Positions 51,267 through 60,719 are shown, numbered from the stretch's first letter. The stretch: 62,138 nt of DNA from Candidatus Sumerlaeota bacterium (GCA_030613245.1 JAUWMI010000027.1:1-62138); one strand, 5' to 3'. Notes: generated from the letters alone by a model not told the origin. Program-made: numbers and translations.

Positions 51267-53363
51267 TTATCCGCTTGTATAAACCACTGCAATAAGATAG
51301 ACTTTGAGTGTTTGTCCGTTAAACTCGACGGTCTCGTTCACGGAATCCCAATCAACCGTTTCTATCGCCTTGCCCAAGGTGCAGGAACGAAGCAGGCTGT
51401 CATCCTGTCTCTGGCCGTAGCCGGGGACATACGAAGTAGTGATATAATCTCCTACTTCGATCGGGCCGTCTATGTTACACACCCAGACCCGACCCTCGCC
51501 GAGAGCATTAACTGTACCGAAACGTTCTCCTTCGTTCGCCTTGTACCAGTGGCCGTCAATCAGGGAAGTCTCGGCGACAAAAACGCCAAAAACCGCGTTG
51601 TCATTGCCCGTGTCGGAAAGTTTCACTGTCGGTAGTGTGGAAGAGACGCATACAACGCCATCTTCAGCAGGCCTGACATATGTCTTGCCGGTTACGGAAA
51701 CAATCATCCCCGACTCAACATCTGCGGGAAAATCATTCGAGAGCTTCACGTCATGGCCGCCAGTGAATGTGCCGTAATCTATACTACCAGGAGGGCCTGC
51801 GGCATAAAAGCTATACAATTTCCCAGAGCCTACGACGCCCGTGCCACTGGCGCCTGAGGCATAGCCTTCAACGCCATTGCCAGATGCGCCCGTAGCCCAA
51901 GCGTAGATACCTACGCCATAGGAGGACGAGGCCTTAAACCAGCCGCCGTAGTTGGTCCCAGGCCCTGTATCAGTGGCCTCGCCTTTGACGCCTGTACCAG
52001 TGCTGCCCGAGGCCACACCGGAGATCCCTGTGCCAGCGCTGCCCGTGGCTTTGCCGGAGGCGCCCCGGCCAAAGAGGCCTGAGGCCTCGCCATAGACGCC
52101 CCCGCCCGATCTGCCCGCAGCCGTAAAGTAGCCGCCGTAATTTTCTACATCTCCGCCATCAGTGGCCTCGCCGTAGACACCTCGACCAGTCCCGCCTGCA
52201 GCCTTAAAATAGGCGCCATAGTTCTGTACAGAGACTCCTGTTTTAGTAGCATCGCCGAAAACAGCCCGGCCTTGTTCGCCCGCGGCCCTAAAATAGCCGC
52301 CGTAGTTTGTCACATCTCCGCTATTAGTGGCTGCCCCGAAAACACCCCGGCTTTGTGCGCCCACAGCCGAAAAGTAGCCGCCGTAAGTCCAGCCATACTC
52401 TCCCGTATGACTGGCATGCCCCGTGACGCCCCGGCCTTCTTCGCCTGTGGCCCTACCATAAACCCCGGTACTTATGCCGCCCGCAGCTGTAAAGTAGCCG
52501 CCGAAGTTATGTTGTAATGTTTGCGCGGTATTGCTGGCCTCGCCATAGACTCCCACGCCAGAGCTGGCCGCAGACTTAAAGTACCCGCCGTAATTGCTTT
52601 GAAAAGATCCTCCCTCGCTATTCGTGGCCTCTCCGTAAACGCCCCGGCCATCCGTTCCTCCGGCCACAAAGTAACCGCCATAGTTCTCTACTTCCCCATT
52701 ATCAGTGGCGCTGCCGTAGACGGCAGATCCGCTTCCGCTATTCGTTGCGCTCAGAATGCCTCCACTGCTCGACCCGCTGATGCTGTCCGGACCTATGGCA
52801 TTAAGATATTTCTCGGTCAATGTCTGGCTGCCTTCGTAGAGATTCGTAGCCACGCCCGAACGGCCAAAGTCACTGGCGGAGGTAATAAAAGAGCTGCTCT
52901 GCTGACCATTGAGCGTCTGTGCATCATCTGCTTTATAACTATATGGCGTGCTTTGTAGACGGCTGTCAGGGCTGAGCTGCTGGGAGCCGTTTACTCCATC
53001 ATCAAACCAAACCCGCGCATACGTCTCAGCAGTATTAAACACATCAAGGGGAATTCCCTGAGTCATATTAGGCAGGCTGGTATCGCCCAGTTGCACGCTG
53101 AATCTACCCTCGGAAACTGATAATGAGACAGCACTGGTAGGTTCACTGCCCGCGACACTTGTGCCATCATTTGACCAATAGGTCACATCTCCAGCCGCAT
53201 TCACGATAGCAAATTTGAAATATCCTGTGCCGTCAAATCTGACCCCATCAACCTCAACTACGCCCTGATAATTTATCATGTGCGGAATATCGGCATATAC
53301 GTACCCAACCAGTACCATGAGTCCACAAACGCCTATCAAGAATATCACCCTTCTTGTAACCAT
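51267..53363 (-). CDS. Exported tandem-repeat protein with C-terminal self-processing-like domain
   Basis: A 698-residue exported protein. After the signal peptide, IPHMINYQGVVEVDG and VSLSVSEGRFSVQLGDTS form an N-terminal domain seen in many exported repeat proteins. Residues ~190-530 are about 20 repeats built on NYGGYFxAAGxxGRGVYGEAT, approximately 20-25 residues each, Gly-rich beta. The C-terminal ~150 residues (GTFTGGHDVKLS...DVESGMIVSVTGK, GDYITTSYVPGYGQ) resemble intramolecular-chaperone/peptidase G2-type domains of phage and surface fibres. An adhesive fibre is likely. DNA repeats here mimic CRISPR at first sight but are coding. Confidence 0.75.
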   Translation of the reverse strand: MVTRRVIFLIGVCGLMVLVGYVYADIPHMINYQGVVEVDGVRFDGTGYFKFAIVNAAGDVTYWSNDGTSVAGSEPTSAVSLSVSEGRFSVQLGDTSLPNMTQGIPLDVFNTAETYARVWFDDGVNGSQQLSPDSRLQSTPYSYKADDAQTLNGQQSSSFITSASDFGRSGVATNLYEGSQTLTEKYLNAIGPDSISGSSSGGILSATNSGSGSAVYGSATDNGEVENYGGYFVAGGTDGRGVYGEATNSEGGSFQSNYGGYFKSAASSGVGVYGEASNTAQTLQHNFGGYFTAAGGISTGVYGRATGEEGRGVTGHASHTGEYGWTYGGYFSAVGAQSRGVFGAATNSGDVTNYGGYFRAAGEQGRAVFGDATKTGVSVQNYGAYFKAAGGTGRGVYGEATDGGDVENYGGYFTAAGRSGGGVYGEASGLFGRGASGKATGSAGTGISGVASGSTGTGVKGEATDTGPGTNYGGWFKASSSYGVGIYAWATGASGNGVEGYASGASGTGVVGSGKLYSFYAAGPPGSIDYGTFTGGHDVKLSNDFPADVESGMIVSVTGKTYVRPAEDGVVCVSSTLPTVKLSDTGNDNAVFGVFVAETSLIDGHWYKANEGERFGTVNALGEGRVWVCNIDGPIEVGDYITTSYVPGYGQRQDDSLLRSCTLGKAIETVDWDSVNETVEFNGQTLKVYLIAVVYTSG

Positions 53364-53632
53364 TGTATCTACCTCCTAGAAGTTTTCAACTTGGAGTTGA
53401 AGTGCATCTGTCTTATTTGCCGCTATTATATCTGATGTGTCAAGAGAATTGGGGAAATTGACCCCATGTAGTACTGCGGCTTTGAGGCATATCCTGCGTC
53501 ATGGACAACGAAATTAATGGTGTGGGTCTCTGTCAGAAGATCATCTCCGGCAGAATGTGGGATAGGAGAAAAGACGGCGCCAGGGATGGAAACCAGAACG
53601 CTTGAGAAGGAAGAAGGAATTCAAGAACCGCG

Positions 53633-54988
53633 TCAGGATGTTATGTGCACTGCTGCGTTCTCTGCTTGCTCAGCGTAATTCTCATTCAGGAGCTCGCTCA
53701 AGTGTAACACGCGCAGCGGCAAACCAGCTTCCCGAACACCGCGTTCCAGCTGAAGAAGGCAGCCGGGGTTTGCGGTGATCACGGCATCTACACGAAGCGA
53801 GCGCAGCTGTGTCATTTTGTGCTCCAGAATGCGTTTTGACATATCCTGATGCTTTATTGCATATGCGCCCGCACCTCCGCAACACCAGTCGGCTTCCGGC
53901 AACTCAACGTACTGAATTCCCGGAAGGCATTGCAACAACCTGCGAGGAGATTCTTCGATCTTCTGGCCGTGTCGCAATTCACACGGATCATCATAGGTAA
54001 TGCGCAAGCCGTTATACGAGCGGAATCGCTCAGGTTCAAGGCCAACCTCGCTGACAAATTCGCCCAAGTCGCGCGTGCGCAGCGCTATGGTTTGCGCTGC
54101 TTTCGCCTCAGGGCTATTATCTTCAAAGAACGCCGGATAGGATTTCAGCATCGCGACACAGCTTGCACAGTTCGTAACAATGGCTATTGTCTCGTCGCGC
54201 AGAAGTCGTTCGCAATTCTTGCGCACGAGCTGATGGGCCAGCTCGAGCTCGCCTTCGTGGAGATGCGGCGCTCCGCAACACCACACGTCTTGCGGTGTTA
54301 CGACCTCATAGCCAAGTTTCAATAGCAAATGGTATGTTGCCTGGCACACCCGTGGAAATAGCAGATTCATTGCACATCCTACGAAATAGAGGACGCGCCC
54401 CCTGGGCACAGCAACGCTGGCTGTGCGTTCCTCAATGCTACCGAGAAAGGGCGGACCCTGGTAGGCAGGTAACAGCGATTCATGGGCAGCAAGATGAAAC
54501 GGCAAGAACCGCAAGACTTGCGAGCGCCGGACAAGTGCCTGAAGACCCATGCGCTGATAGAGGCGTAGCGGGCCAGTGGCTATGCGCATCAAGCGCTGGT
54601 CGCGCGCAACACATTTTAAGAGAAAACGCTCGAACTGTGTACGTATACCTCGGAAGTCTGGCACCGAGCGAATCCAGATAAATGCATCTGCAGGCCGTAT
54701 GCCTGCTGGGCATGCTGAGGTGCACGCCCCACACCCCAGGCAGTGCGATATTGCTTCAACAACTTTTTCCGTTGCCTTGAGCTCTCCCCGGACATACGCG
54801 TGAATCAAGGCAAGGCGACCTCGCGGGGAATGCATCTCCATAAGAAACTCGCGATATGAGGGGCACACAGAGTTGCACTTGCCGCAAATTGCACAGTAGT
54901 CCATGCGCGCGGACTCGAGCTGACGCCTGACTACCGCTGGCACTGTAATCTTCTCTTGTACAGTATCAATACTCATACCTTCACTCAC
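53633..54988 (-). CDS. glcF: Glycolate oxidase iron-sulfur subunit-like protein
   Basis: A 451-residue protein with two 4Fe-4S motifs, CAICGKCNSVC...CPS and CLGCGACTSACPAG, followed by two CCG domains: WCCGAPH and WCCGGAGAY. This is the GlcF/LldE-type layout; GlcF passes electrons from glycolate oxidation to the quinone pool. The catalytic flavin subunit (GlcD) is not adjacent, so partner and substrate are inferred. Start choices are GTG 54988 and ATG 54976; neither has a clear SD at good spacing. Confidence 0.85.
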   Translation of the reverse strand: MSEGMSIDTVQEKITVPAVVRRQLESARMDYCAICGKCNSVCPSYREFLMEMHSPRGRLALIHAYVRGELKATEKVVEAISHCLGCGACTSACPAGIRPADAFIWIRSVPDFRGIRTQFERFLLKCVARDQRLMRIATGPLRLYQRMGLQALVRRSQVLRFLPFHLAAHESLLPAYQGPPFLGSIEERTASVAVPRGRVLYFVGCAMNLLFPRVCQATYHLLLKLGYEVVTPQDVWCCGAPHLHEGELELAHQLVRKNCERLLRDETIAIVTNCASCVAMLKSYPAFFEDNSPEAKAAQTIALRTRDLGEFVSEVGLEPERFRSYNGLRITYDDPCELRHGQKIEESPRRLLQCLPGIQYVELPEADWCCGGAGAYAIKHQDMSKRILEHKMTQLRSLRVDAVITANPGCLLQLERGVREAGLPLRVLHLSELLNENYAEQAENAAVHITS

Positions 54989-55088
54989 ATTGAGCGCTTT
55001 CTCATTCGGCCCATGAATCTGTCCCTACCATAGAAGCACAACCCGACGGCTGGGTCCTTTGCTCGAGCCACAATCATGTACAGCTTGT

Positions 55089-56195
55089 TCATCGCAGCAC
55101 CTGCAGCAAATTTTGCAAAAATTTTCCTTCGTCCTCCGCCGGACAAAACGCAACTCCTATTTTAAGATAACTAATGGGCAGGTCATCTGTACGATACTTT
55201 ACCATTTTCACAAAATCCTTCTGGGTAGTCAGCATGATGTCAGGCTTGAGCAACTGAGCAAGCTTGCGCAGCGCTTCTATATCATCCGGGCGGTAAATGT
55301 AATGATCGCTATACACGCATGTCCTGATGAGATTGGCGCCGCATCGCCTCAGCAAAGCAAAGAACGATTCCGGCTGGGCGATCCCACAAATAGCCACTAC
55401 TCGCTTCCCGCGCAGGCACTCGGGCGACTCGACAGGTGATCCGTTAAACGGAACCACACTCTCTGCCTGATATGTTGCGCGGAAAATCGGCCCTGTGAAG
55501 CCCATGCGTTGCACCTCTTCTGTCATCTCGCTGAGCTGAACATCTTCGTCGCTTTTCGCCATCAACACTACCATGTCGGCGCGCCGAAGTGCCGATAGAG
55601 ACTCGCGGAGTGTACCTGCTGGGAACATTTTCAGATTCTTAAGCGGCTTGCTGGCATCAAGGAGCACCACGTCGCAATCGCGCGCCATCTGCCAGTGTTG
55701 AAATCCATCATCCAGAACGCAAACCGTTGTGCCAAAGTCCTTGATTGCTTTCTGGCCTGCTGCAGCGCGTTGGCGAGCAACAACTACAGGCACCCCCGGA
55801 CAATTATGCGCCAGAACCAGCGGCTCGTCGCCTGCTGTTAAAAAATCGCCAATTATGTCGGTTTCGCTGGAGACGACGACCACATCGTCGCCATGCTTCG
55901 GTCTGGCGTAGCCACGGCTCAGGATTGCCACCCGATGCCCATCGTTTCGCAATGCCAGCGCCACTTTCTCGGTAAACGGCGTTTTCCCGGTACCTCCCAG
56001 TGTGATGTTGCCAATGGAAATAACTTTGCAGGGCAGGCGGACGGTGGACTTTAATCCAGCTTTGTAGGCGAGTTGCCGCACTTTGTGGAGCTGCAAGTAT
56101 CCAAAGGACGCGCAGCGAAGCAGACCGCGCAGCAGTGCATGCCCCTGCTGCGGCGACGACGTCTCATCAATCAAATCGCGCAAAGGCCTTCTCAT
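55089..56195 (-). CDS. lpxK: Tetraacyldisaccharide 4'-kinase (lipid A biosynthesis)
   Basis: A 368-residue inner-membrane-associated kinase that phosphorylates lipid IVA precursor. The Walker A-type GNITLGGTGKTPF lies near residue 65, SRGY follows, and CVLDDGFQHW holds the LpxK DDGxQH motif. The ATG at 56195 overlaps the TGA of the upstream glycosyltransferase (ATGA), so the genes are translationally coupled. LPS synthesis by this organism is strongly implied. The longer frame beginning at 56231 overlaps the upstream gene and is unlikely. Confidence 0.93.
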   Translation of the reverse strand: MRRPLRDLIDETSSPQQGHALLRGLLRCASFGYLQLHKVRQLAYKAGLKSTVRLPCKVISIGNITLGGTGKTPFTEKVALALRNDGHRVAILSRGYARPKHGDDVVVVSSETDIIGDFLTAGDEPLVLAHNCPGVPVVVARQRAAAGQKAIKDFGTTVCVLDDGFQHWQMARDCDVVLLDASKPLKNLKMFPAGTLRESLSALRRADMVVLMAKSDEDVQLSEMTEEVQRMGFTGPIFRATYQAESVVPFNGSPVESPECLRGKRVVAICGIAQPESFFALLRRCGANLIRTCVYSDHYIYRPDDIEALRKLAQLLKPDIMLTTQKDFVKMVKYRTDDLPISYLKIGVAFCPAEDEGKFLQNLLQVLR

Positions 56196-56896
56196 CCGGG
56201 CCTCCGAAAGCGAAACTTCAGCACAGACCACAGTCCATTCAACATAATGCGCAGCGTAAAGGTGGACTTGCCTGCACGGCGTTCTTCAAACACGATTGTC
56301 ACTTCCGTAAAAGAAAATCCATGCGCGTGGCAGGCCATGAGAATTTCCTGGACAATCGCCGGTCCGTTCGACGTCATCCGTTCCAGTCCAATCTTCTCCA
56401 GCACGTTGCGGCGAAATACGCGGAATCCCGACGTACAATCTTTCACTGGAAGGCGCAGCACGGTACGGATGTACCAGTTCGCCAGAATAGTAATAAGAGG
56501 CCGCAGCAGACTTCTTCCTACCTCTTTGCCTCCGGGAACCAGACGTGATCCAATAACCACATCACTCTTTTCCGCCGCCTCCAGCAAGGAGGGAATGAAG
56601 CGGGGATGATGGGAAAAATCGGCATCCATTTCAATGATGTAATCTGCGTCTGCGTTGACCGCGTACAGAAAGCCAGCAATGCCCGCTGAGCCGCGTCCCT
56701 TTTCCTGCGTCCGGTGCACAAGATGGACGCGCGGGTTCTTAGCAGACATTTCCTCGACCAGCTGCCACGTGCCGTCAGGCGAGTGATCATCAACCACCAC
56801 AACTTCCATGTCGCTGCGCAGAGCCAGGAGCTCACGAATGAGCGGCTGAATGTTCTCCGCCTCATTGTAGGTTGGCACCATTGCCATTATCTTCAT
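56192..56896 (-). CDS. Polyprenol-phosphate mannosyltransferase-like GT2
   Basis: A 234-residue GT2 enzyme. MAMVPTYNEAENIQPL, VVDDHSPDGT, EMDADFSHHP (DxD) and KDCTSGFRVFRRNVLE are the signatures of dolichol-phosphate mannose synthase-like enzymes, which use GDP-mannose. The C-terminus lacks a membrane helix. GDP-mannose would be supplied by the manC product at 27228. The gene overlaps lpxK by four bases and probably serves envelope glycan synthesis. Confidence 0.88.
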   Translation of the reverse strand: MKIMAMVPTYNEAENIQPLIRELLALRSDMEVVVVDDHSPDGTWQLVEEMSAKNPRVHLVHRTQEKGRGSAGIAGFLYAVNADADYIIEMDADFSHHPRFIPSLLEAAEKSDVVIGSRLVPGGKEVGRSLLRPLITILANWYIRTVLRLPVKDCTSGFRVFRRNVLEKIGLERMTSNGPAIVQEILMACHAHGFSFTEVTIVFEERRAGKSTFTLRIMLNGLWSVLKFRFRRPG

Positions 56897-56914
56897 CGGC
56901 TCTCACTCACATAC

Positions 56915-56944
56915 AAAAAACGTCGGGGTCGTACATCCCCGACG
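56915..56944 (-). terminator. Intrinsic terminator after hicBA
   Basis: On the minus strand CGTCGGGG-ATGTACGA-CCCCGACG forms a perfect 8-bp stem followed by six T residues. It closes the toxin-antitoxin transcript and lies 18 bases before the GT2 start codon, so it also insulates the envelope genes. Confidence 0.75.
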
Positions 56945-57091
56945 CTGTCATGCTGTTCGTTGTGCAGAATTGCCCTTTCTCCCCAAACCTGGGTTTGCCG
57001 TCACGGTTCCCTCTAGATCATCCACCTCAGCACGGTTCTCTGCAGTAACGTGTTCGGCGCTTTCCCATAAACTAGTCTGCCATTGTCATCC

Positions 57092-57331
57092 CTATGTCTT
57101 TTCGTAGGATTCAAGAAACTCCTCCCTCGAAATACCAGCTTGAGAGCAAATGGTTCTTAGTGTTGAAGCTTTCATCGTTGGATGGTTCGGCATGGTCAGA
57201 GGAGTCGTTGTTCCGTCCAGATTGTCGCGTACCATAGAAATATGCTCCTTTTCCCGGACGATCCGAAAGCCCAAAGCCTTCAGAGCTTGGATAACCTTTC
57301 GTTTTGGTGCATCAACAGGAAACTTCCGCAT
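57092..57331 (-). CDS. hicA: HicA-family mRNA interferase toxin
   Basis: A 79-residue protein with the HicA double-stranded RNA-binding-like fold: KVIQALKALGFRIVREKEHISMVR, with His in the GSH-equivalent position, and TTPLTMPNHPTMKASTLRTI. HicA toxins cleave mRNA. The start ATG overlaps the stop of the preceding HicB frame (TAATG). The 3' part ISREEFLESYEKT is typical. Confidence 0.85.
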   Translation of the reverse strand: MRKFPVDAPKRKVIQALKALGFRIVREKEHISMVRDNLDGTTTPLTMPNHPTMKASTLRTICSQAGISREEFLESYEKT

Positions 57332-57555
57332 TAAACATCCACTCCGGCTTCAGCAACAAATGCCTCAAGAATGGGCGGATCAACATCGAGAACATCTGCC
57401 CCAAAACTCTCAATGTGGAAGCGGATAGCGGATTTCACGTCAGCGAGAGATTCCTCATAGGTGTCGCCTTCTCCAACGACTACACCTTTTAGCCCCAGAG
57501 GATACGCGACGTATCCATCGGGATGTTTTTCAACTACGATTTTGACCTGTCTCAT
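57331..57555 (-). CDS. hicB: HicB-family antitoxin
   Basis: A 74-residue UPF0150/HicB protein: VKIVVEKHPDGYVAYPLGLKG, GDTYEESLADVKSAIRFHIESF. It lacks a separate DNA-binding domain, as many short HicB proteins do. Antitoxin comes before toxin, the reverse of the commoner hicA-hicB order, and the frames overlap, ensuring antitoxin is made first. Confidence 0.85.
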   Translation of the reverse strand: MRQVKIVVEKHPDGYVAYPLGLKGVVVGEGDTYEESLADVKSAIRFHIESFGADVLDVDPPILEAFVAEAGVDV

Positions 57556-58166
57556 GCCATCCTCCTCCGAATCTCGAAAAGAATCCTGACATACTTTTCA
57601 GGCACCCAATCCGTTTTTGCGTTTGCCTCCAATCGGCCTTTTTGGAGACAATTGATGTGGCTGAATGTGTTTTATCTCAATTCGTGCATTTTTAATTCAA
57701 GGAGCACTCACCATGCTTTTTCGGTTTATTGGCTTGCCTTGGCCGCCCGCACAGAACCCAGGTGGCTGACTCCATATCTCTTCATATTTCCTATGGGCTC
57801 AAGGTTTGTCGCTGGTTATTGGGCGCGTAGTCTTTTTCCAAAATATCAGATGGTGTGAGATCTTATAGATCTAATCCGCTCCTTTGATTTTCCAGTGCCA
57901 ATAGAGAAACCATAAGAGACTCAGATTCTGGTAAGCTCTATCAGGTTCGCCTGTTTTGGTATAATAGCAAATATGAAAGAATGGAAAGAAGGAAGTTAGA
58001 TTTAATTGCCAGAGACCTTCCCATCCTTCGCCGCTAGAGAGAAAAAGATGGGCGAGATTCTTGCGGAGCTTACTATTAAACATAATTGCCTTAACGAAAA
58101 AAGACCAAATGTGTCAGCGGCCCAGCGGAGTGTGCTCAGCTGCAGCCACGTGTTGGGCAAAGTTCT
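57556..58166. other. Intergenic region
   Basis: About 610 bases between hicB and the hairpin near the RRM gene end. Frames here (for example 57523-57858 plus) have no ribosome binding site and no recognisable product. The sequence around 57860-58050 is A+T-rich and could contain a decayed gene. No RNA is evident. Confidence 0.4.
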
Positions 58167-58199
58167 ACTCGGACCTGCCTGCCACAGGCAGGTCCGAGT
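58167..58199 (-). terminator. Strong hairpin downstream of the RRM gene
   Basis: ACTCGGACCTGCCTG and its perfect complement CAGGCAGGTCCGAGT are separated by three bases (CCA), a 15-bp stem. It lies 36 bases past the stop of the RNA-binding gene, as expected for a transcript end, but no T-run follows on either side, so it may be a 3' stability hairpin or a repeat. Confidence 0.45.
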
Positions 58200-58234
58200 G
58201 CTTGTCTGCGTACAACGAACAGGCAGGCCGCTTA

Positions 58235-58561
58235 CTAGAAGCGCCGCCCACCTCCTGGTCTTCCTCTACCTCGGCCTCCTCCTCCACCTGGACGGCCGCC
58301 TCCACCTCCACGGCCTTCGGTGCGAGGACGTGCCTCATTAACATTAAGCGTTTGTCCCTTCAACTCCTTGCCGTTCAGGCCCTCGATCGCGGCCTGCGCT
58401 TCGGCTTTAGCTGGCATCTCCACGAATCCGAACCCTCTTGATTCGCCACTGAACTTGTCCTTTATAACACTAGCGGATGCAACCTCTCCGAAGGCCCCAA
58501 ACGCCTGTCGCAAATCCTCTTCCGCAACCTCGCGCGACAAATTTCCTACGTAGATATTCAT
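58235..58561 (-). CDS. RRM RNA-binding protein with Gly/Arg-rich tail
   Basis: A 108-residue protein with one RRM: RNP2 is IYVGNL (residues 3-8) and RNP1 is RGFGFVEM (residues 42-49). The last ~30 residues are RGG-type Gly/Arg repeats. Such proteins resemble cyanobacterial and other bacterial cold-inducible RNA-binding proteins and probably bind and remodel RNA. A strong SD (AGGAGGAG) precedes the ATG. Confidence 0.93.
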   Translation of the reverse strand: MNIYVGNLSREVAEEDLRQAFGAFGEVASASVIKDKFSGESRGFGFVEMPAKAEAQAAIEGLNGKELKGQTLNVNEARPRTEGRGGGGGRPGGGGGRGRGRPGGGRRF

Positions 58562-58911
58562 GCTCTCCTCCTACTAAGAATTTAGCTCCGTCTTTCTTAG
58601 ACATTTATGAGCCTGAGGCTCATTTATACCGTTATACCATAATTTCGCCTGACATCTCCGTGTCGACGTTCAGCCTCTCCGGCGGCGCCCAGAAAAGAAT
58701 CCCCTGCGCTGGACGATAATCTCTCAATTCCATATTTTTTGCGCCATTTGAAACGTGTGCCCTATGCCCTAGGCATTGACTATCGAACCTCTGGTGTAGT
58801 AGATAGTCAAGAAAAATCAAAGCGATAAAATTGTCGAACAGCCTCTTCGTATCCTAATTGCTTCATACCACGCAGTGCGGCGATGAAAAATCTACAGAGG
58901 CAAGTGAGAGT

Positions 58912-59754
58912 ATGCTAGCCGATCTTTTGGGCGACAAATGGTCAAGGGCTTACCGGCGCCTGCGGGAGCCGAAGACCCAGGACGAGCTGAATTTGAACGA
59001 GGCGGCCATCCTTACCGCGCTTGAGGCTTCGCCCATCCCCGTGGCAGAACTCACTCTCGACCCCAAGAAGGTACTCCACTGGGTCGCGAGAGCCGATTAC
59101 GCCACACACCATCCGAGCTACTATTCCGAGAATCTTGCGGAGAAGTCGCTAGAACATTTCCTGGCATCCATGCTGCTTGAACTTCAACCCGGCGACGTAT
59201 ACGTAGATATTGCCAGCCAGAACGGCGTTGCCCCGGAAATCTACAACCGGCTTCACGGCGTCATTCCATACATGCAGGATCTCACCTTCGAGCCGGGCAT
59301 TCACGGCAACCGCATTGGCGGGGACGCGGGCAATCTACCTTTGCCCGGTCAATTCGCTGATGTGCTTGGCCTTCACTGTTCCTTCGAGCACTTCGAAGGA
59401 GACCGCGACATTCGTTTCATTCGTGAGGCAGGCCGGGTTCTGAAGCCTGGCGGCCGATGCGTAATTGTACCGCTATATCTATGTGACCACTATGCATGCC
59501 TGACAAATCCCCTCCTATCCGTACCTGGTCGAGTAACGTTCGACGACGAAATGAAGCTCTACGCATCGCGCACGTGGCAAAATCGCCACGCCAGGTTCTA
59601 CGATGTTCGGCGCCTGGTCGAGCGCATCTGGGAACACCGAGAGCCGCTGGAAATGACGGTCTTCGTCATAAAGAACTACCAGGACGTTGATTCGTCTTGC
59701 TACTTGCGCTACGCTGCCCTCCTGCGCAGGCCGTCGGACCTCATCAGAACGTAA
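58912..59754 (+). CDS. SAM-dependent methyltransferase-like protein
   Basis: A 280-residue protein. The class I methyltransferase core is recognisable: VYVDIASQNGVAPEI as motif I (weak: no GxGxG), ADVLGLHCSFEHFEGDRD as motif IV with its SFEHF, and LKPGGRCVIVPLY as motif VI. Its substrate is not evident. ATG 58912 is preferred; the TTG at 58858 lacks an SD. Motif I lacks the usual glycines, so SAM binding may be altered or lost. Confidence 0.75.
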   Translation: MLADLLGDKWSRAYRRLREPKTQDELNLNEAAILTALEASPIPVAELTLDPKKVLHWVARADYATHHPSYYSENLAEKSLEHFLASMLLELQPGDVYVDIASQNGVAPEIYNRLHGVIPYMQDLTFEPGIHGNRIGGDAGNLPLPGQFADVLGLHCSFEHFEGDRDIRFIREAGRVLKPGGRCVIVPLYLCDHYACLTNPLLSVPGRVTFDDEMKLYASRTWQNRHARFYDVRRLVERIWEHREPLEMTVFVIKNYQDVDSSCYLRYAALLRRPSDLIRT

Positions 59755-60029
59755 GTTCCCCCGGAAAAATTCCCTCCTATGCGAGTGCTGGTAGAGCCTG
59801 TTCGAACATGCGTTGGAGCTTCAAACTCTTTTGCAGGTGATACCCACCTACTTTTATATCTTGATCTATTGATCTTCGCATAAGTAATGGTACAGTTGAA
59901 AGCTTAGCGATCGCGTAAGAATCGGGCTTTAAGGGGCATTGGGCATTCCTTTATTTATGCGAAATTCGATAAGATGAATCATGACTACAAACTTGAAAAA
60001 ACCAATAAATTATATGGCCATCGGTACGC

Positions 60030-60248
60030 TTATCTATACCGCGTTTTTCCGCTGCCCCTTTGACGGACATCCTGAGCTTGCTTTCCTAGCGATCTAATGT
60101 ATTTATGAAAACTCAACTCTTCATACTCTGCTTCCTTAGCAAGAATTTTCCTTGCAATATGCACTTGCTGTAAAGCCGGATCATCGGGGAATTCCTCTTC
60201 TACCATTTTTCTTATTGCTTCTGTTTCTTTTTTTGTGATTTTGTGCAT
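60030..60248 (-). CDS. Small charged protein, likely partner of the PIN toxin gene
   Basis: A 72-residue helical, charged protein: MHKITKKETEAIRKMVEEEF, then ILAKEAEYEELSFHKYIRSLGK. It starts 13 bases after the PIN gene stop, as expected for a toxin-antitoxin partner; it has no clear ribbon-helix-helix, so it may be a variant VapB or a hypothetical. Its frame is intact. Confidence 0.6.
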   Translation of the reverse strand: MHKITKKETEAIRKMVEEEFPDDPALQQVHIARKILAKEAEYEELSFHKYIRSLGKQAQDVRQRGSGKTRYR

Positions 60249-60261
60249 GTTCTATCTCCAA

Positions 60262-60719
60262 TTATAATTCTGCAGGGGTCATAATCTCTATTTGCCTGAA
60301 TCTATTTAAAGTATTCACCATCTTCACTATGTCTTTGGTTTCTCTCCTTACAATATGTCTGAAGTTCCAACTCAAAAGAATACCCAGCTCGTTTATTACA
60401 GCAACAGCAATATGGTAAGCATCTTCTGGATAATTCTTCGGAACCGCACCGTACCGAACGTACTCGTTTGCCAACGATTCAACATCATCGGTTAAAAGAA
60501 GCACTGAAAATTGCGATACCACTTCTTTCATTCTGCTTCGGAGAACAGGGTCAGGGGTACGTTCAATTTCTGCAGCCGTAATCTCGGAAATGAATGACTC
60601 AAAATTTTCTATCTCCTCAAAAAAAAACCCTCCGTAAGCGATCTCCTCTCGGGATTTCTCTCATCAAAAAGTGCTGAGATTACCTAAGTGTCCAGATACA
60701 CCTTCACTTTTCTCTTCAT
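60262..60719 (-). pseudogene. PIN-domain toxin gene, disrupted
   Basis: Reading from ATG 60719, the sequence MKRKVKVYLDT is followed by an in-frame TAG (60686-60684) and then VISALFDERNPERR, the expected PIN N-terminus with catalytic Asp in YLDT. Later, after a run of nine T (60619-60627 as A on the plus strand), the frame must shift to reach EEIENFESFISEITAAEIER and the intact MKEVVSQFSVLLLTDDVESLANEY...EDAYHIAVA...SWNFRHIV. Two lesions make this a broken gene unless stop readthrough and slippage both occur. The 89-codon frame 60262-60531 is its surviving 3' part. Confidence 0.75.

Noticed and set aside
51900-52700. Regularly spaced near-identical DNA repeats resembling a CRISPR array
   Set aside because: The repeats and intervening bases are in one continuous reading frame of a Gly-rich repeat protein, repeat copies vary, and there are no cas genes.
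53849-54325. Plus-strand ORFs over the GlcF-like gene
   Set aside because: Antisense to Fe-S and CCG motifs that are clearly coding on the minus strand.
57523-57858. 111-codon plus-strand ORF after hicB
   Set aside because: No ribosome binding site and it starts within hicB in antisense; looks random.
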